Source: Actinocatenispora comari (GTDB lineage Bacteria; Actinomycetota; Actinomycetes; Mycobacteriales; Micromonosporaceae). From it: a stretch of DNA of 64,000 nt. The position numbers and the translations under genes are program-made. The notes beneath the pieces were generated by a model. It did not search any database. It was given only the letters and a program-made list of their open reading frames with translations, and had not been told where the DNA came from. The stretch lies in assembly GCF_017312725.1 (NCBI RefSeq), contig NZ_BOPO01000020.1, forward strand, positions 1-64,000, written 5' to 3'. Every line of letters begins with the position of its first letter. The first letter of the stretch is position 1. This document shows positions 49,372 through 57,227 of the stretch, piece by piece.

Positions 49372-49889
49372 TGGAACGCGGAACACTCATCGAACACGAG
49401 GGCCGGCCGGCGGTCCGGTTCGAGCGCCACTACCGGCACTCCGCCCAGCGGGTGTGGGCGGCGATCACCCAACCGGACGAGCTGGCGCACTGGTTCCCCA
49501 GCGCGGTACGGATGTCGGCGGAGGTCGGCGGCGCGATCGAGTTCACCGAGGACCCGAACGTGGCGCCCGGCACCGGGACGATCCTGGCCTACCAGCCACC
49601 GCACCGGTTGGCCTACAGCTGGGGTGACGACGAGCTGCACTTCGACCTCGTCGAGGACGGCGCCGGCGGCTGCGTCCTGACGATGGTGCACGTACTGGCG
49701 GCGCGCGACACCGCGGCCCGCACCGCGGCGGGCTGGACGATCTGCCTGGCCGAGCTGGACAAGCAGCTGGCGGGCGAGAACCCGGCCGGGCCGCACAGCG
49801 CCGACGCGCAGCCGTGGCGACCGGTGTACGACGAGTACGTCGCGGCCGGCATGCCGTCCGGCGCCCCGATCCCCGGCATGACCGACTGA
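49371..49889 (+). CDS. SRPBCC/AHSA1-domain protein
   Basis: 172-residue START-like fold of the AHSA1 branch. Family traits are VRFERHYRHSAQRVWAAITQPDELAHWFPS (core RVWAAITQPDELAHWF), the TILAYQPPHRLAYSW strand and a long C-terminal helix (TAAGWTICLAELDKQLAG). These proteins bind hydrophobic ligands. It shares one base with the ArsR stop and GGAGG lies 8 nt before its ATG, so translation is coupled. The pair is a one-operon sensor and effector of unknown ligand. Confidence 0.92.
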   Translation: MERGTLIEHEGRPAVRFERHYRHSAQRVWAAITQPDELAHWFPSAVRMSAEVGGAIEFTEDPNVAPGTGTILAYQPPHRLAYSWGDDELHFDLVEDGAGGCVLTMVHVLAARDTAARTAAGWTICLAELDKQLAGENPAGPHSADAQPWRPVYDEYVAAGMPSGAPIPGMTD

Positions 49890-49920
49890 CGACCGCCGGC
49901 CGGCTCGGACCCGGACGGGC

Positions 49921-50022
49921 GGCACGACGCCGGCCGCCCGGCGTCACGCCGGCACGATGCCGGCCGCCCGGCGTCACGTCGACACGTCACGTCGACACGA
50001 TGCCGGACCCCGGCGTCACGTC
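49921..50022. repeat. 30-nt tandem repeats between convergent genes
   Basis: Units at 49921-49950 and 49951-49980 are almost identical (core GCCGGCCGCCCGGCGTCACG); a third, diverged unit runs 49994-50022, preceded by a shorter GACACGTCACGTC block. Each unit is partly self-complementary (GCCGGCCGCCCGGC). They lie in the gap after the SRPBCC gene and reach into the 3' end of the MmyB-like gene. Confidence 0.75.
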
Positions 50023-50945
50023 GGGGTGGTGCCGGATTCGGTGGCGTCGGCGGGTTCGGTGGTGGCGAGGGTGGCGGCCCAGGTGGCGAGCAGTTTCAGG
50101 TTGTCGGCGGTGGGGGTGTTGGGGTCGGCGGTGTAGACGTTGAGCCGCAGTTCCGGTTCGGAGGCGAGCGGCATCGACTCGAAGTTGAGGTCGAGCCGGC
50201 CGACGACCGGGTGGCGCAGCCGCTTGCGGCCGCTGCGGTGGAACTTGACGTTCTGCGCGGCCCAGTGCGCTCGGAACAGGTCGCTGCGGGTGGACAGCTC
50301 GCCGATGAGGGCGACGAGGTCCTTGTCGTGCGGATTGCGGCTGGCCTCCAGTCGCAGCATCGCGGCGGCGTCCGCGGCGATCCGGTCGTGGTCGACGAAG
50401 AACTCCTGCGCCGCCGGATCGAGGAAGGCGAACCGGGTGGTGTTGGCCGGCCGCTTGCCGGTCGCCCCGGCCACCGGCGAGGCGAGGACGGGAGAGTACA
50501 GCGCCCGGGCCATCGGGTTCATCGCGAGGATGTCGTGTCGGGCGTTGCGTACCCAGGCGGGCGCGTCGCTGATCGCGTCCAGCACCTGCTGGATGACCGG
50601 CCGTACGGTGGTCGCGACGGGTCGGCGGCGCCGGTTGGTGGCCGGGCCGGCGGCGCGGGCGAGCGCGAACAGGTGCTCGCGTTCGGCCTCGTCGAGCTGC
50701 AGCGCGTTGGCGACGCCGTCCAGGACGGAGTCGGAGGCGCCGGCCAGGTTTCCCCGTTCCATCCGCACGTAGTAGTCGACGCTGACGCCGGCGAGCAACG
50801 CGACCTCCTCCCGGCGCAGCCCCTTGACCCGCCGGTGTCCGCCGTAGGCGGGCAGCCCGGCCTGCTCCGGGGTGATGCGTTCGCGCCGGGAGATCAGGAA
50901 GTCCCTGACCTGGGCACGCTGCTGCGGGGTGTCCACCCGGTCCAC
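50016..50945 (-). CDS. MmyB-like XRE-type regulator
   Basis: 309-residue regulator. The N-terminal XRE helix-turn-helix reads VRDFLISRRERITPEQAGLP, then RRVKGLRREEVALLAGVSVDYYVRMERG (core LRREEVALLAGVSVDYYVR). The rest is the MmyB-type PAS-like ligand domain (ANALQLDEAEREHLFALARAA, VIQQVLDAISDAPAWVRNAR, NPMARALYSP, LDFNFESMPLAS-like). GTG 50945 or GTG 50936 may be used; no strong ribosome site. MmyB-type regulators often sit divergent from an SDR or AKR gene, as here, with an inverted repeat in the gap. Confidence 0.9.
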   Translation of the reverse strand: MDRVDTPQQRAQVRDFLISRRERITPEQAGLPAYGGHRRVKGLRREEVALLAGVSVDYYVRMERGNLAGASDSVLDGVANALQLDEAEREHLFALARAAGPATNRRRRPVATTVRPVIQQVLDAISDAPAWVRNARHDILAMNPMARALYSPVLASPVAGATGKRPANTTRFAFLDPAAQEFFVDHDRIAADAAAMLRLEASRNPHDKDLVALIGELSTRSDLFRAHWAAQNVKFHRSGRKRLRHPVVGRLDLNFESMPLASEPELRLNVYTADPNTPTADNLKLLATWAATLATTEPADATESGTTPT

Positions 50946-50970
50946 GGTAGGCGCGGGTACGCCGGCCAGG

Positions 50971-50989
50971 GAGGTAAAGCTGTTACCTC
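50971..50989. promoter_or_regulatory. Operator between MmyB-like and AKR genes
   Basis: GAGGTAA (50971-50977) and TTACCTC (50983-50989) are exact reverse complements with a 5-nt spacer. The repeat is centred between the two divergent starts, 26 nt from the regulator start and 34 nt from the reductase start. Confidence 0.65.
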
Positions 50990-51023
50990 TCAGGCGGGCG
51001 GCTCGGCTCCTAGCCTCGAAGCC

Positions 51024-51917
51024 ATGACCTCGACTCCAGAACTGATGTTGAACAACGGTGTGAGCATGCCCGCGCTCGGGCTCGGCGTGTTCCAGAGCCC
51101 GCCGGAGGAGACCGCGACCGCGGTCGAGACGGCCCTGCGGGTCGGGTACCGGCACATCGACACCGCCGCCGCGTACGGCAACGAGCGGCAGGTCGGCGAG
51201 GGCATCCGGCGCTCCGGGCTGGACCGCGGCGACGTGTTCGTCGAGACCAAGGTGTGGGTCAGCGACTACGGCTACGACACGACGTTGCACGCCTTCGACA
51301 AGGCCACCCGCAAGCTCGGCGTCGAAGCGCTCGATCTGCTCATCCTGCACCAGCCGGCCCCGGACCGCTTCGACCAGACGATCGCGGCATACCAGGCGTT
51401 GGAGACGCTGCTGGCCGACGGCAGGGTACGGTCGATCGGCGTCAGCAACTTCATGCCGCACCACCTCGACGAGTTGTTGAAGCAGACCACGATCGTGCCG
51501 GCGGTCAACCAGATCGAGCTGCACCCGTACTTCGCCCAGCCGGAGGTCCAGCGCGCCGACGCCGCGCACGGCATCCTCACCCAGGCGTGGTCGCCGATCG
51601 GGGGCATCACGTTCTACCCGGGCTGGGGTGAGCACCGCCGCAACGTCCTCGACGACCCCACCATCGGCGCCATTGCCGCCGAACACGGCAAGTCCGCGGC
51701 GCAGGTGATGCTGCGCTGGCAGCTGCAGCACGGCCGCTCCGCGATTCCGAAGTCCACCAACCCGGGCCGGATCGCCGAGAACTTCGACGTGTTCGACTTC
51801 GAACTGACCGCCGACCAGCTGGCCCGCATCGATGCGCTGGACACCGGTGTACGCAACGGCCCCGACCCCGACGTGCCGCGCCCGGAGATGTTCGCCCGGG
51901 TCATCCCGGAGGACTGA
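51024..51917 (+). CDS. Aldo/keto reductase (AKR3/5-type)
   Basis: 297-residue AKR, shorter than the one at 7948 and of the 2,5-diketo-gluconate-reductase-like branch. The tetrad is Asp and Tyr in YRHIDTAAAYGNE, Lys in FVETKVWV and His in LLILHQPAP. VSNFMPHHLDELL and AIPKSTNPGRIAEN are the typical cofactor-binding strings. It reduces aldehydes or ketones with NADPH. It is divergent from the MmyB-like regulator and shares its operator, so the pair is probably a single inducible unit. Confidence 0.93.
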   Translation: MTSTPELMLNNGVSMPALGLGVFQSPPEETATAVETALRVGYRHIDTAAAYGNERQVGEGIRRSGLDRGDVFVETKVWVSDYGYDTTLHAFDKATRKLGVEALDLLILHQPAPDRFDQTIAAYQALETLLADGRVRSIGVSNFMPHHLDELLKQTTIVPAVNQIELHPYFAQPEVQRADAAHGILTQAWSPIGGITFYPGWGEHRRNVLDDPTIGAIAAEHGKSAAQVMLRWQLQHGRSAIPKSTNPGRIAENFDVFDFELTADQLARIDALDTGVRNGPDPDVPRPEMFARVIPED

Positions 51918-52066
51918 GCCCGCCGAACGTCACGCAGCCAGATCGGGCCGCGCCGCGCCTCGTGGCGGCTCGACCCCGCCTGGCGCAGCCGATACAGGAG
52001 CGCATCGAGCGGCGTGCCGGCGCCGACTTCGAGACGGGCATCGGTACCGACCTGCCGCGGGCCGGG

Positions 52067-52597
52067 TCAGCTCGTGGTGCGGCGACGCTGCCGGTAGGCG
52101 GCGACGCGGGCCCGGTTCTGGCAGGTCACCGAGCAGAAGCGGCGGTCGTGCGTGGGTGAGGAGTCGACGAACACGTCGGCGCAGGCCCGCCCGGTGCAGA
52201 CTCCCAGCCGGTCACTGCCGTACCGGTCGAGGTGGTCGCGCAGCGTCAGGGCGGCCGCCGCGACCAGCGCGTGTGCCGGCGCGCCGACCGTCCAGGCGGC
52301 CCGGACACCGTCCGCGCCGTCGAGGACGGTCGGGCGTACCCCGGTGTCGGTGAGCAGCGCGACGACCAGCGCGACGCGTTCGGTCGGATCGGTACTGGCG
52401 AAGACGGGGTGCAGCAGGTCGGCGGCCCGGCGCAGCGCCTGCTCGTCGGCGTGCTCGTGGGGTACGCCGAGGTCGGCCGGCGGTCGGGCCGGGAACGGGT
52501 GGTCGGCCTCGCCGGCGACATCGCGCGGCACGGTGCCCCATTCGTTCACCAGCTGCACGAGCACGGCCGGCTGCATCGCGTCGAGCGTGATCGGCAC
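52067..52597 (-). CDS. CGNR zinc-finger (ABATE domain) regulator
   Basis: 176-residue protein. The N-terminal ABATE-type helical domain (LVQLVNEWGTVPRDVAGE) is followed by a C-terminal CGNR zinc finger: CTGRACADVFVD, then RRFCSVTCQNRARVAAYR, with four Cys in the usual spacing. The CGNR tetrapeptide itself reads CQNR here. Such proteins are stress-linked transcription regulators in actinomycetes. It is divergent from a LysE-type exporter, its presumptive target. Confidence 0.88.
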   Translation of the reverse strand: MPITLDAMQPAVLVQLVNEWGTVPRDVAGEADHPFPARPPADLGVPHEHADEQALRRAADLLHPVFASTDPTERVALVVALLTDTGVRPTVLDGADGVRAAWTVGAPAHALVAAAALTLRDHLDRYGSDRLGVCTGRACADVFVDSSPTHDRRFCSVTCQNRARVAAYRQRRRTTS

Positions 52598-52606
52598 TCG
52601 TTCAGT

Positions 52607-52671
52607 GTAACGCGCAGCCTAGCCTCAGCGCGTTGCAAGGCGTACGGTACTAAGCATGCCCAGTGCGTTAC
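52607..52671. promoter_or_regulatory. Inverted repeat pair in CGNR-lysE gap
   Basis: GTAACGC (52607-52613) and GCGTTAC (52665-52671) are exact reverse complements, 51 nt apart, each close to one of the two divergent starts. A half-site of the same type (CGCGTTGC) occurs between at about 52629. The wide spacing makes this a suggestive rather than firm control site. Confidence 0.4.
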
Positions 52672-52681
52672 GGGTCTGCTC

Positions 52682-53329
52682 GTGATCGACGCCAGCCTGC
52701 TGCCCGCCTACGTCGTGGCCGTGCTGCTGATCGCCCTCGCGCCCGGCCCCGACATGGCCTACATCGTCGCCGCCGCGACCGCGCACGGACCGCGGGCCGG
52801 GGTGCTGTCCGCCGCCGGTATGGCGCTGGGCATGGTCGTGCACGTCACGGCCACCGCGGTCGGGCTCGCCGCGCTGCTGGCGGCCGTGCCGGTCGCGCTG
52901 GACGCGATCCGCCTCGCCGGCGCGGCCTACCTGGGCTGGCTCGCCGTGGACACGCTGCGGTCGGCCACCGGCGGCGGGCTCACCGGCCACGCCGCCCCGA
53001 GCCGCGGCCGGCTGCTGCGCCGCGCCACGCTGACCAATCTCGCAAATCCGAAGGTGATCCTGTTCTTCGCCGCGTTCCTGCCGCACTTCGTCCGGGTCGA
53101 TCGCGGCGCGGTCGCCGGCCAGCTCCTGCTGCTCGGCGCGGTGTTCCTGCTCGTCGGGCTGGTGGTGGACAGCGCGATCGGCCTCGCCGCCGGCCAGCTG
53201 CGCACCGCGCTGGCGCCGGGCTCGCGGGCCGGCCGCGCTCTCACCGTGCTGGCCGGCGCCACCTTCGCGGTACTGGCCGTGCTGTTGGTGGTCGACGTCG
53301 TCACGGCGTGGCGCGCAGCAGCGCGGTGA
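52682..53329 (+). CDS. LysE/RhtB family exporter
   Basis: 215-residue transporter with six predicted helices. The LysE/RhtB hallmark APGPDMAYIVAAA is in helix 1, then GPRAGVLSAAGMALGMVVH, LAGAAYLGWLAVDTLR and NLANPKVILFFAAFLP, all diagnostic. It exports amino acids or related compounds. The GTG at 52682 fits the domain start. Divergent from the CGNR regulator. Its 3' end overlaps the opposing TetR gene by 29 bp. Confidence 0.92.
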   Translation: MIDASLLPAYVVAVLLIALAPGPDMAYIVAAATAHGPRAGVLSAAGMALGMVVHVTATAVGLAALLAAVPVALDAIRLAGAAYLGWLAVDTLRSATGGGLTGHAAPSRGRLLRRATLTNLANPKVILFFAAFLPHFVRVDRGAVAGQLLLLGAVFLLVGLVVDSAIGLAAGQLRTALAPGSRAGRALTVLAGATFAVLAVLLVVDVVTAWRAAAR

Positions 53330-53945
53330 CGAGCCGGTCGAGGCCGGCGCTCGCGCGTGCGGCCGGGTACTCGCCGGTGAGCGCGGCGCGCAGGTCGGCG
53401 GCGAGCGGCGCGAGCAGTGCGTGGGCCAGGTAGTCGGCGTCGAGTTCCGGCCGGGCGTCGTGCAGCAGGATCGCCACGTGCCGATGCCAGAACCGGTACG
53501 CGCCGATCCGGTACCGGGCACCGGGGCTGGCGGTCTCGGACACCCGGATCAGGTCGAGGTGGGTGTCGAGGAACCGCGCGTACGCGGCGAGGAAGGCGCG
53601 CAGTCGCTCGCCGGGCGGTGCGCCGGGTCCCAGCGGCGGTTCGCCGGACAGGATCTGTTGCTGCAGCACGCTCTCGCGGGCGTCGAGGACCGCGACGGCG
53701 AGGCCGGCCTTGTCGCCGAACCGGCGAAACAGCGTGCCCTTGCCGACACCGGCGGCGGCGGCGACGGCGTCCATCGACACCGCGCCGACGCCGTGTTCGG
53801 CGAACAGCCGCTCGGCGGCGTCGAGGATCTTCGCCCGGTTCCGTACCGCGTCGGCGCGGGCCGCGGGCGCGGTGGGTGCGGCGAGGCGCAGCAACTCCGG
53901 GGGAGCACTTGCAGAAGCGGACTGCGGTCCGTTAATGTCGTCCAT
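53301..53945 (-). CDS. TetR family regulator
   Basis: 214-residue repressor. After a ~30-residue disordered N-terminus, the helix-turn-helix reads ILDAAERLFAEHGVGAVSMD and AVAAAAGVGKGTLFRRFGDK. The ATG at 53945 lies between two operator copies, one of them inside its own coding start. Divergent from a rhodanese-YceI unit; the paired operators predict control of both directions. Its 3' end runs 29 bp into the end of the LysE gene. Confidence 0.92.
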   Translation of the reverse strand: MDDINGPQSASASAPPELLRLAAPTAPAARADAVRNRAKILDAAERLFAEHGVGAVSMDAVAAAAGVGKGTLFRRFGDKAGLAVAVLDARESVLQQQILSGEPPLGPGAPPGERLRAFLAAYARFLDTHLDLIRVSETASPGARYRIGAYRFWHRHVAILLHDARPELDADYLAHALLAPLAADLRAALTGEYPAARASAGLDRLVTALLRATP

Positions 53946-53965
53946 GGCAAGTGGACTGTAGTCCG
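53918..53965. promoter_or_regulatory. Two copies of a GGACTG/AGTCC palindrome
   Basis: CGGACTGCGGTCCG (53918-53931) and TGGACTGTAGTCCG (53952-53965) are near-identical palindromes 34 bp apart, matching at the GGACTG and GTCCG ends. One lies inside the first codons of the tetR-type gene, the other just upstream, 23 nt before the divergent rhodanese start. Paired sites at this distance suit cooperative dimers. Confidence 0.72.
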
Positions 53966-53987
53966 TATCAATCGAAGGGCGCCACCC

Positions 53988-54329
53988 ATGACCGCATCCA
54001 TCACCCGCGACGAGCTGCGCGCGGCCGTCGAGGCCGGCACCGTCACCGTCGTCGACGCCCTCGGCGGCGAGTACTGGCAGCGGCAGCACCTGCCCGGAGC
54101 GATCCCGCTCGTCGCGGCCGAGGTTCAGGCCCGGGCCGCGGACCTGCTGCCCGACACCGCCGCGCCGATCGCCGTCTACTGCTCCAACCCCGCCTGCGGC
54201 AACAGCAAGGACGTCGCCGCGCGGCTCGAACGACTCGGGTACACCGACGTCCGGACCTACCGGGAGGGCATCGAGGACTGGGTCGGCGCCGGCCTGCCCA
54301 CCGAGGCGACGACGGAGGCGCGGGCATGA
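53988..54329 (+). CDS. Rhodanese-domain protein
   Basis: 113-residue single rhodanese domain. The active-site loop begins with Cys65 (VYCSNPACGNSKDVAARL, shortened: VYCSNPACGNS). The loop has a second Cys and lacks the usual Arg, so it may move sulfur or sense thiols rather than act as thiosulfate sulfurtransferase. The N-terminal strand VTVVDALGGEYWQRQHLPGA is typical. ATGA overlap couples it to the YceI gene. A TetR gene with twin operators controls this unit. Confidence 0.9.
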   Translation: MTASITRDELRAAVEAGTVTVVDALGGEYWQRQHLPGAIPLVAAEVQARAADLLPDTAAPIAVYCSNPACGNSKDVAARLERLGYTDVRTYREGIEDWVGAGLPTEATTEARA

Positions 54330-54904
54330 CCACCACACCCATGCCGGTACGAACGGTCGACGGGGTCACGCTGCCGGCGCCCGGCAGCTGGCGCATCGAC
54401 CCCGGCCACGCCGAGGTCGCGTTCGTGGGCCGGCACTTCCTGATCACGAAGGTCCGCGGTCGGTTCACCGGGGTCCAGGGCGCCGTCGCGGTGGCGGAGA
54501 CACCGGCCGACTCGTCGGTCACCGTCGACATCGACATGACCACCGTCGACTCCGGCGACGCCACCCGCGACGAGCACCTGCGCTCGGCGGACCTGTTCGA
54601 CGTCGAGCGGTACCCGACCGCGACGTTCCGCAGCACCGAGGTGCGCTGGCACGGCACGCAGGGAACGGTCACCGGCGAGCTGACCGTGCACGGCGTCAGC
54701 CGGTCCGTCGAGCTCGCCGCCGAGTTCCGCGGGCACGTCCGCGATCCGTGGGGCGGCGACCGCGCCGTCTTCTCGGCCACCACCACCATCGACCGGGAGG
54801 CGTTCGGGCTGACCTGGAACATGGTGCTCGACAGCGGCAGCCTGCTCGTCTCCCGCGAGATCACCGTCGAGATCGAGGTGGAGACCGTACTGGAGCCGCA
54901 CTGA
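54326..54904 (+). CDS. YceI-family lipid-binding protein
   Basis: 192-residue YceI domain protein, an eight-stranded lipocalin-like barrel that binds isoprenoid or fatty lipids. The family signature is WRIDPGHAEVAFVGRHFLITKVRGRF (short form DPGHAEVAFVGRH), then LRSADLFDVERYPTATFRS, and REAFGLTWNMVLDSGSLLVS. There is no signal peptide, so it is cytosolic, unlike E. coli YceI. Coupled to the rhodanese gene and predicted to be TetR-regulated. Confidence 0.92.
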   Translation: MTTTPMPVRTVDGVTLPAPGSWRIDPGHAEVAFVGRHFLITKVRGRFTGVQGAVAVAETPADSSVTVDIDMTTVDSGDATRDEHLRSADLFDVERYPTATFRSTEVRWHGTQGTVTGELTVHGVSRSVELAAEFRGHVRDPWGGDRAVFSATTTIDREAFGLTWNMVLDSGSLLVSREITVEIEVETVLEPH

Positions 54905-55193
54905 CCAGGCATGCCACGACCGCGAGCCACGGTCGGACCCAGCGTCGCCGGGCGCCCGATCCCGGGTGGCCCGGCGGCGCGGGGGCGAACCGTCTCGCTG
55001 CCCGCAACCGGATCCGGGCGGGCCGCCGACCGAGCGGGTGCCGGTACGACTCCGCCGTGACGGCGCCGAGGCGTCCCAGCTACGGTGACGGTCGCCGGGG
55101 TGGCCCCGGCGCACGGGGAGATGTCGGTGACCACCGACCACACACGGCACGGCCCTCGCGTCGCTGCGGCGGCGAGGCGGACGGGAGTACGAC

Positions 55194-55742
55194 ATGGGCA
55201 CCGCACTGATCGTCGGTGACGTCCAGCGGGGCATCACCGGCAGCTATCCGTTCGCCGCGCGGGTCGTACCGCCGCTCACCGACCTGCTGCCCCGCGCCCG
55301 GGCGGCCGGCGTACTGGTCGTGTTCGTCCGCTTCGGCTTCCGGGCCAACGGCACCGACCTGCCGCCGAACAACCCGCTGTTCCGGTCGTTCTTCGACGCC
55401 GGGGACGCCTTTCACGAGCAGTCGGACGGACCGGAGATCGCCCTGCCGGTCACCGCCGACGACGTCGTGATCCTCAAGCGCCGTGCCAGCGCGTTCGCCG
55501 GTACCGACCTCGATCTGGTGCTGCGCGCGCGGGGCGTCGACACGCTCGCGATCGCGGGCGTGGCCACCAGCGCCATGGTGGCCGCCACCTGTTACGACGC
55601 AGCCGACCGCGACTACCGGCTGACCGTCCTGCGCGACGGCTGCGGCGACGGCGACCCGGCCGTACACGACTTCTTCATGGACACCGTGTTCCCCAGCCGT
55701 GCCGTCGAGGTCACCTCCTGCGCGGACTGGCAGCCGGCCTGA
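55194..55742 (+). CDS. Isochorismatase-fold protein lacking the usual nucleophile
   Basis: 182-residue cysteine-hydrolase/isochorismatase fold. Asp9 (LIVGDVQRG) and Lys95 (VVILKRRAS) of the triad are present. The third residue, normally Cys in (A/T)D(V/I)CV, aligns with Met128 in GVATSAMVAATCY; a Cys follows five residues on. Family members without the Cys are known (PhzD-type, acting on vinyl ethers), so it may be an isochorismatase-like rather than amidase enzyme. It is preceded by a 289-bp gap in which I see no gene and followed at 55 bp by a TetR gene. Confidence 0.88.
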   Translation: MGTALIVGDVQRGITGSYPFAARVVPPLTDLLPRARAAGVLVVFVRFGFRANGTDLPPNNPLFRSFFDAGDAFHEQSDGPEIALPVTADDVVILKRRASAFAGTDLDLVLRARGVDTLAIAGVATSAMVAATCYDAADRDYRLTVLRDGCGDGDPAVHDFFMDTVFPSRAVEVTSCADWQPA

Positions 55743-55796
55743 GACCGGTGCCGGTCGTCGCCTCGTACGAGCCGGCGCACGGCTAGGCTGCGGACG

Positions 55797-56390
55797 ATGG
55801 CACGGACCAAGGGGGACCACGACGCCCGGCGCCGCGAGGTGTCCGAGGCGGTCTGGCGGGTTCTCGACGCGCACGGGTTCGGTGGCCTGACCCTGCGCGC
55901 GGTCGCCGCCGAGCTGGGCGCCACCACCGGCCTGCTGACCCACTACTTCGCCACCAAGCGCGACCTCGTCGCGTACGCGCTCGACCTGCTCGAACAGCGC
56001 ACCCTCGACCGGCCCCGCGAGACGGCACCGGACGAGTCGGCGGCGCTGCGGGTCGCGCTGCTCGGGGTTCTGCCGCTGACCGCCGAGGCGGCGACGAGCA
56101 ACCGGATCTGGGTCTCCTCCTGGGATCCCGCGCTCGCCGACGCCGGGCTCAGCCGCGACCACGCCCGCCGGTACGCCCGCAGTCGCGACCGGCTGCGTGA
56201 CCTGGTCGCCGCCGGGCAGCGGCGCGGCGACCTCGCCGCAGGCGACCCGGCCGACATCGCCGCCGGTGCGCAGGCGTTCGTGCTCGGGCTGGTCGTCCAG
56301 TCGCTGTTCGAGCCGGCCGCGTTTCCGGCCCGGCGCCAGGTCGAGCTCGTGGACGGCTACCTGCGTACCCTCTCGCCGACGCCACGCTGA
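55797..56390 (+). CDS. TetR family regulator (BetI-like C-terminus)
   Basis: 197-residue repressor. The helix-turn-helix is VSEAVWRVLDAHGFGGLTLR and AVAAELGATTGLLTHYFATKRDL (in parts; about residues 12-56). The C-terminal domain matches the TetR_C_6/BetI type (RIWVSSWDPALADAGLS). It follows the isochorismatase-fold gene by 55 bp and may regulate it as an operon-end repressor. No clear operator is visible in the short gap. Confidence 0.9.
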   Translation: MARTKGDHDARRREVSEAVWRVLDAHGFGGLTLRAVAAELGATTGLLTHYFATKRDLVAYALDLLEQRTLDRPRETAPDESAALRVALLGVLPLTAEAATSNRIWVSSWDPALADAGLSRDHARRYARSRDRLRDLVAAGQRRGDLAAGDPADIAAGAQAFVLGLVVQSLFEPAAFPARRQVELVDGYLRTLSPTPR

Positions 56391-56529
56391 CGCCGGACCC
56401 GGTGCGGTACCGGCGATGCGCGGCTGTCGGACCTCGCGCCGAGACCACGGGGGCTACGGCATCGCGCGTCCGGTACCTATGCTGGACGACACGCGTGCCC
56501 CATAAGGCCGATTCGGATGGGTGAGGCCG

Positions 56530-57147
56530 ATGCGACGAACGCTTCTGGTGGTGCCGGCCCTGCTGCTCGCCGCCGCCGGTACGGGTGCTGCCGGTTGCTC
56601 CGCGGACCGGGAGAGTCCCGAGCGCTCCGCGGCGTCCGGTCGGGCGACCCCCACCCGGGCCATGATCACGTGGGTGGATGCGGTGTGCGCCGCCGACGAC
56701 GACCTGCAGGCGAAGCAGGGCGCCGTCCGGGTCCTCGCCTACAGCATGGTTCCGCGCCAACCGACCCGCACGGAGATCGTCCGTCTCGTCGCCGGGGCTC
56801 GCCGGGATCTTCAGCAGAGCCTGACGACCTTCCAGAAGATGGACAAGGGGACGGTCGAGGGCGGCGACCGGCTGGTCGCCGCCTACGTCGCGGCCGTGCG
56901 GGACGCGGTCTCCGCGATCAAGAAGCTGGAGACGACCGCGAAGGACAGCTCCGTTTCCCACGACGTGCTGCTCGATGTTCCCGGCGACCTTGCCCGCGCG
57001 ATCACGGTGGCGCCGGCGGGCACCGACCTGCCGACGCTGCGCGGCCGCAACGCGGCGCTGGACCGGGCGTACCGGCAGGCCGACAGCTGCCAGCACAAGC
57101 ACTATCGGCCGGCGCGGACGAGCCCGAAGCCCACCTCGACGACCTAG
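56530..57147 (+). CDS. Predicted secreted lipoprotein
   Basis: 205-residue exported protein. Residues 1-~22 are a signal peptide (RRTLLVVPALLLAAAGTG) followed by a lipobox-like GAAGC with Cys at about residue 23. The mature part is helical with TWVDAVCAADDDLQAKQG, RDLQQSLTTFQKMDKGT and ALDRAYRQADSCQHKHY, resembling small actinomycete lipoproteins of unknown function. ATG 56530 has GGGTGAGG upstream; a GTG at 56521 lies within that ribosome site. It stands alone. Confidence 0.8.
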   Translation: MRRTLLVVPALLLAAAGTGAAGCSADRESPERSAASGRATPTRAMITWVDAVCAADDDLQAKQGAVRVLAYSMVPRQPTRTEIVRLVAGARRDLQQSLTTFQKMDKGTVEGGDRLVAAYVAAVRDAVSAIKKLETTAKDSSVSHDVLLDVPGDLARAITVAPAGTDLPTLRGRNAALDRAYRQADSCQHKHYRPARTSPKPTSTT

Positions 57148-57227
57148 CGGAACCTCGACGCCGCGCCGAGCGGGCAGTCGAACAGGCCTGGCACAGCCGG
57201 ACCAGCTGGCCGTGACGACGTTCCGGC

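Noticed and set aside
49921-50022. Possible CRISPR array
   Set aside because: Repeats are contiguous or nearly so with no spacers of constant length, and no cas genes are present.
54905-55193. Riboswitch or small gene in the gap before the isochorismatase-fold gene
   Set aside because: No conserved riboswitch core or ribosome-site-led frame could be recognised; only GC-rich short stems.
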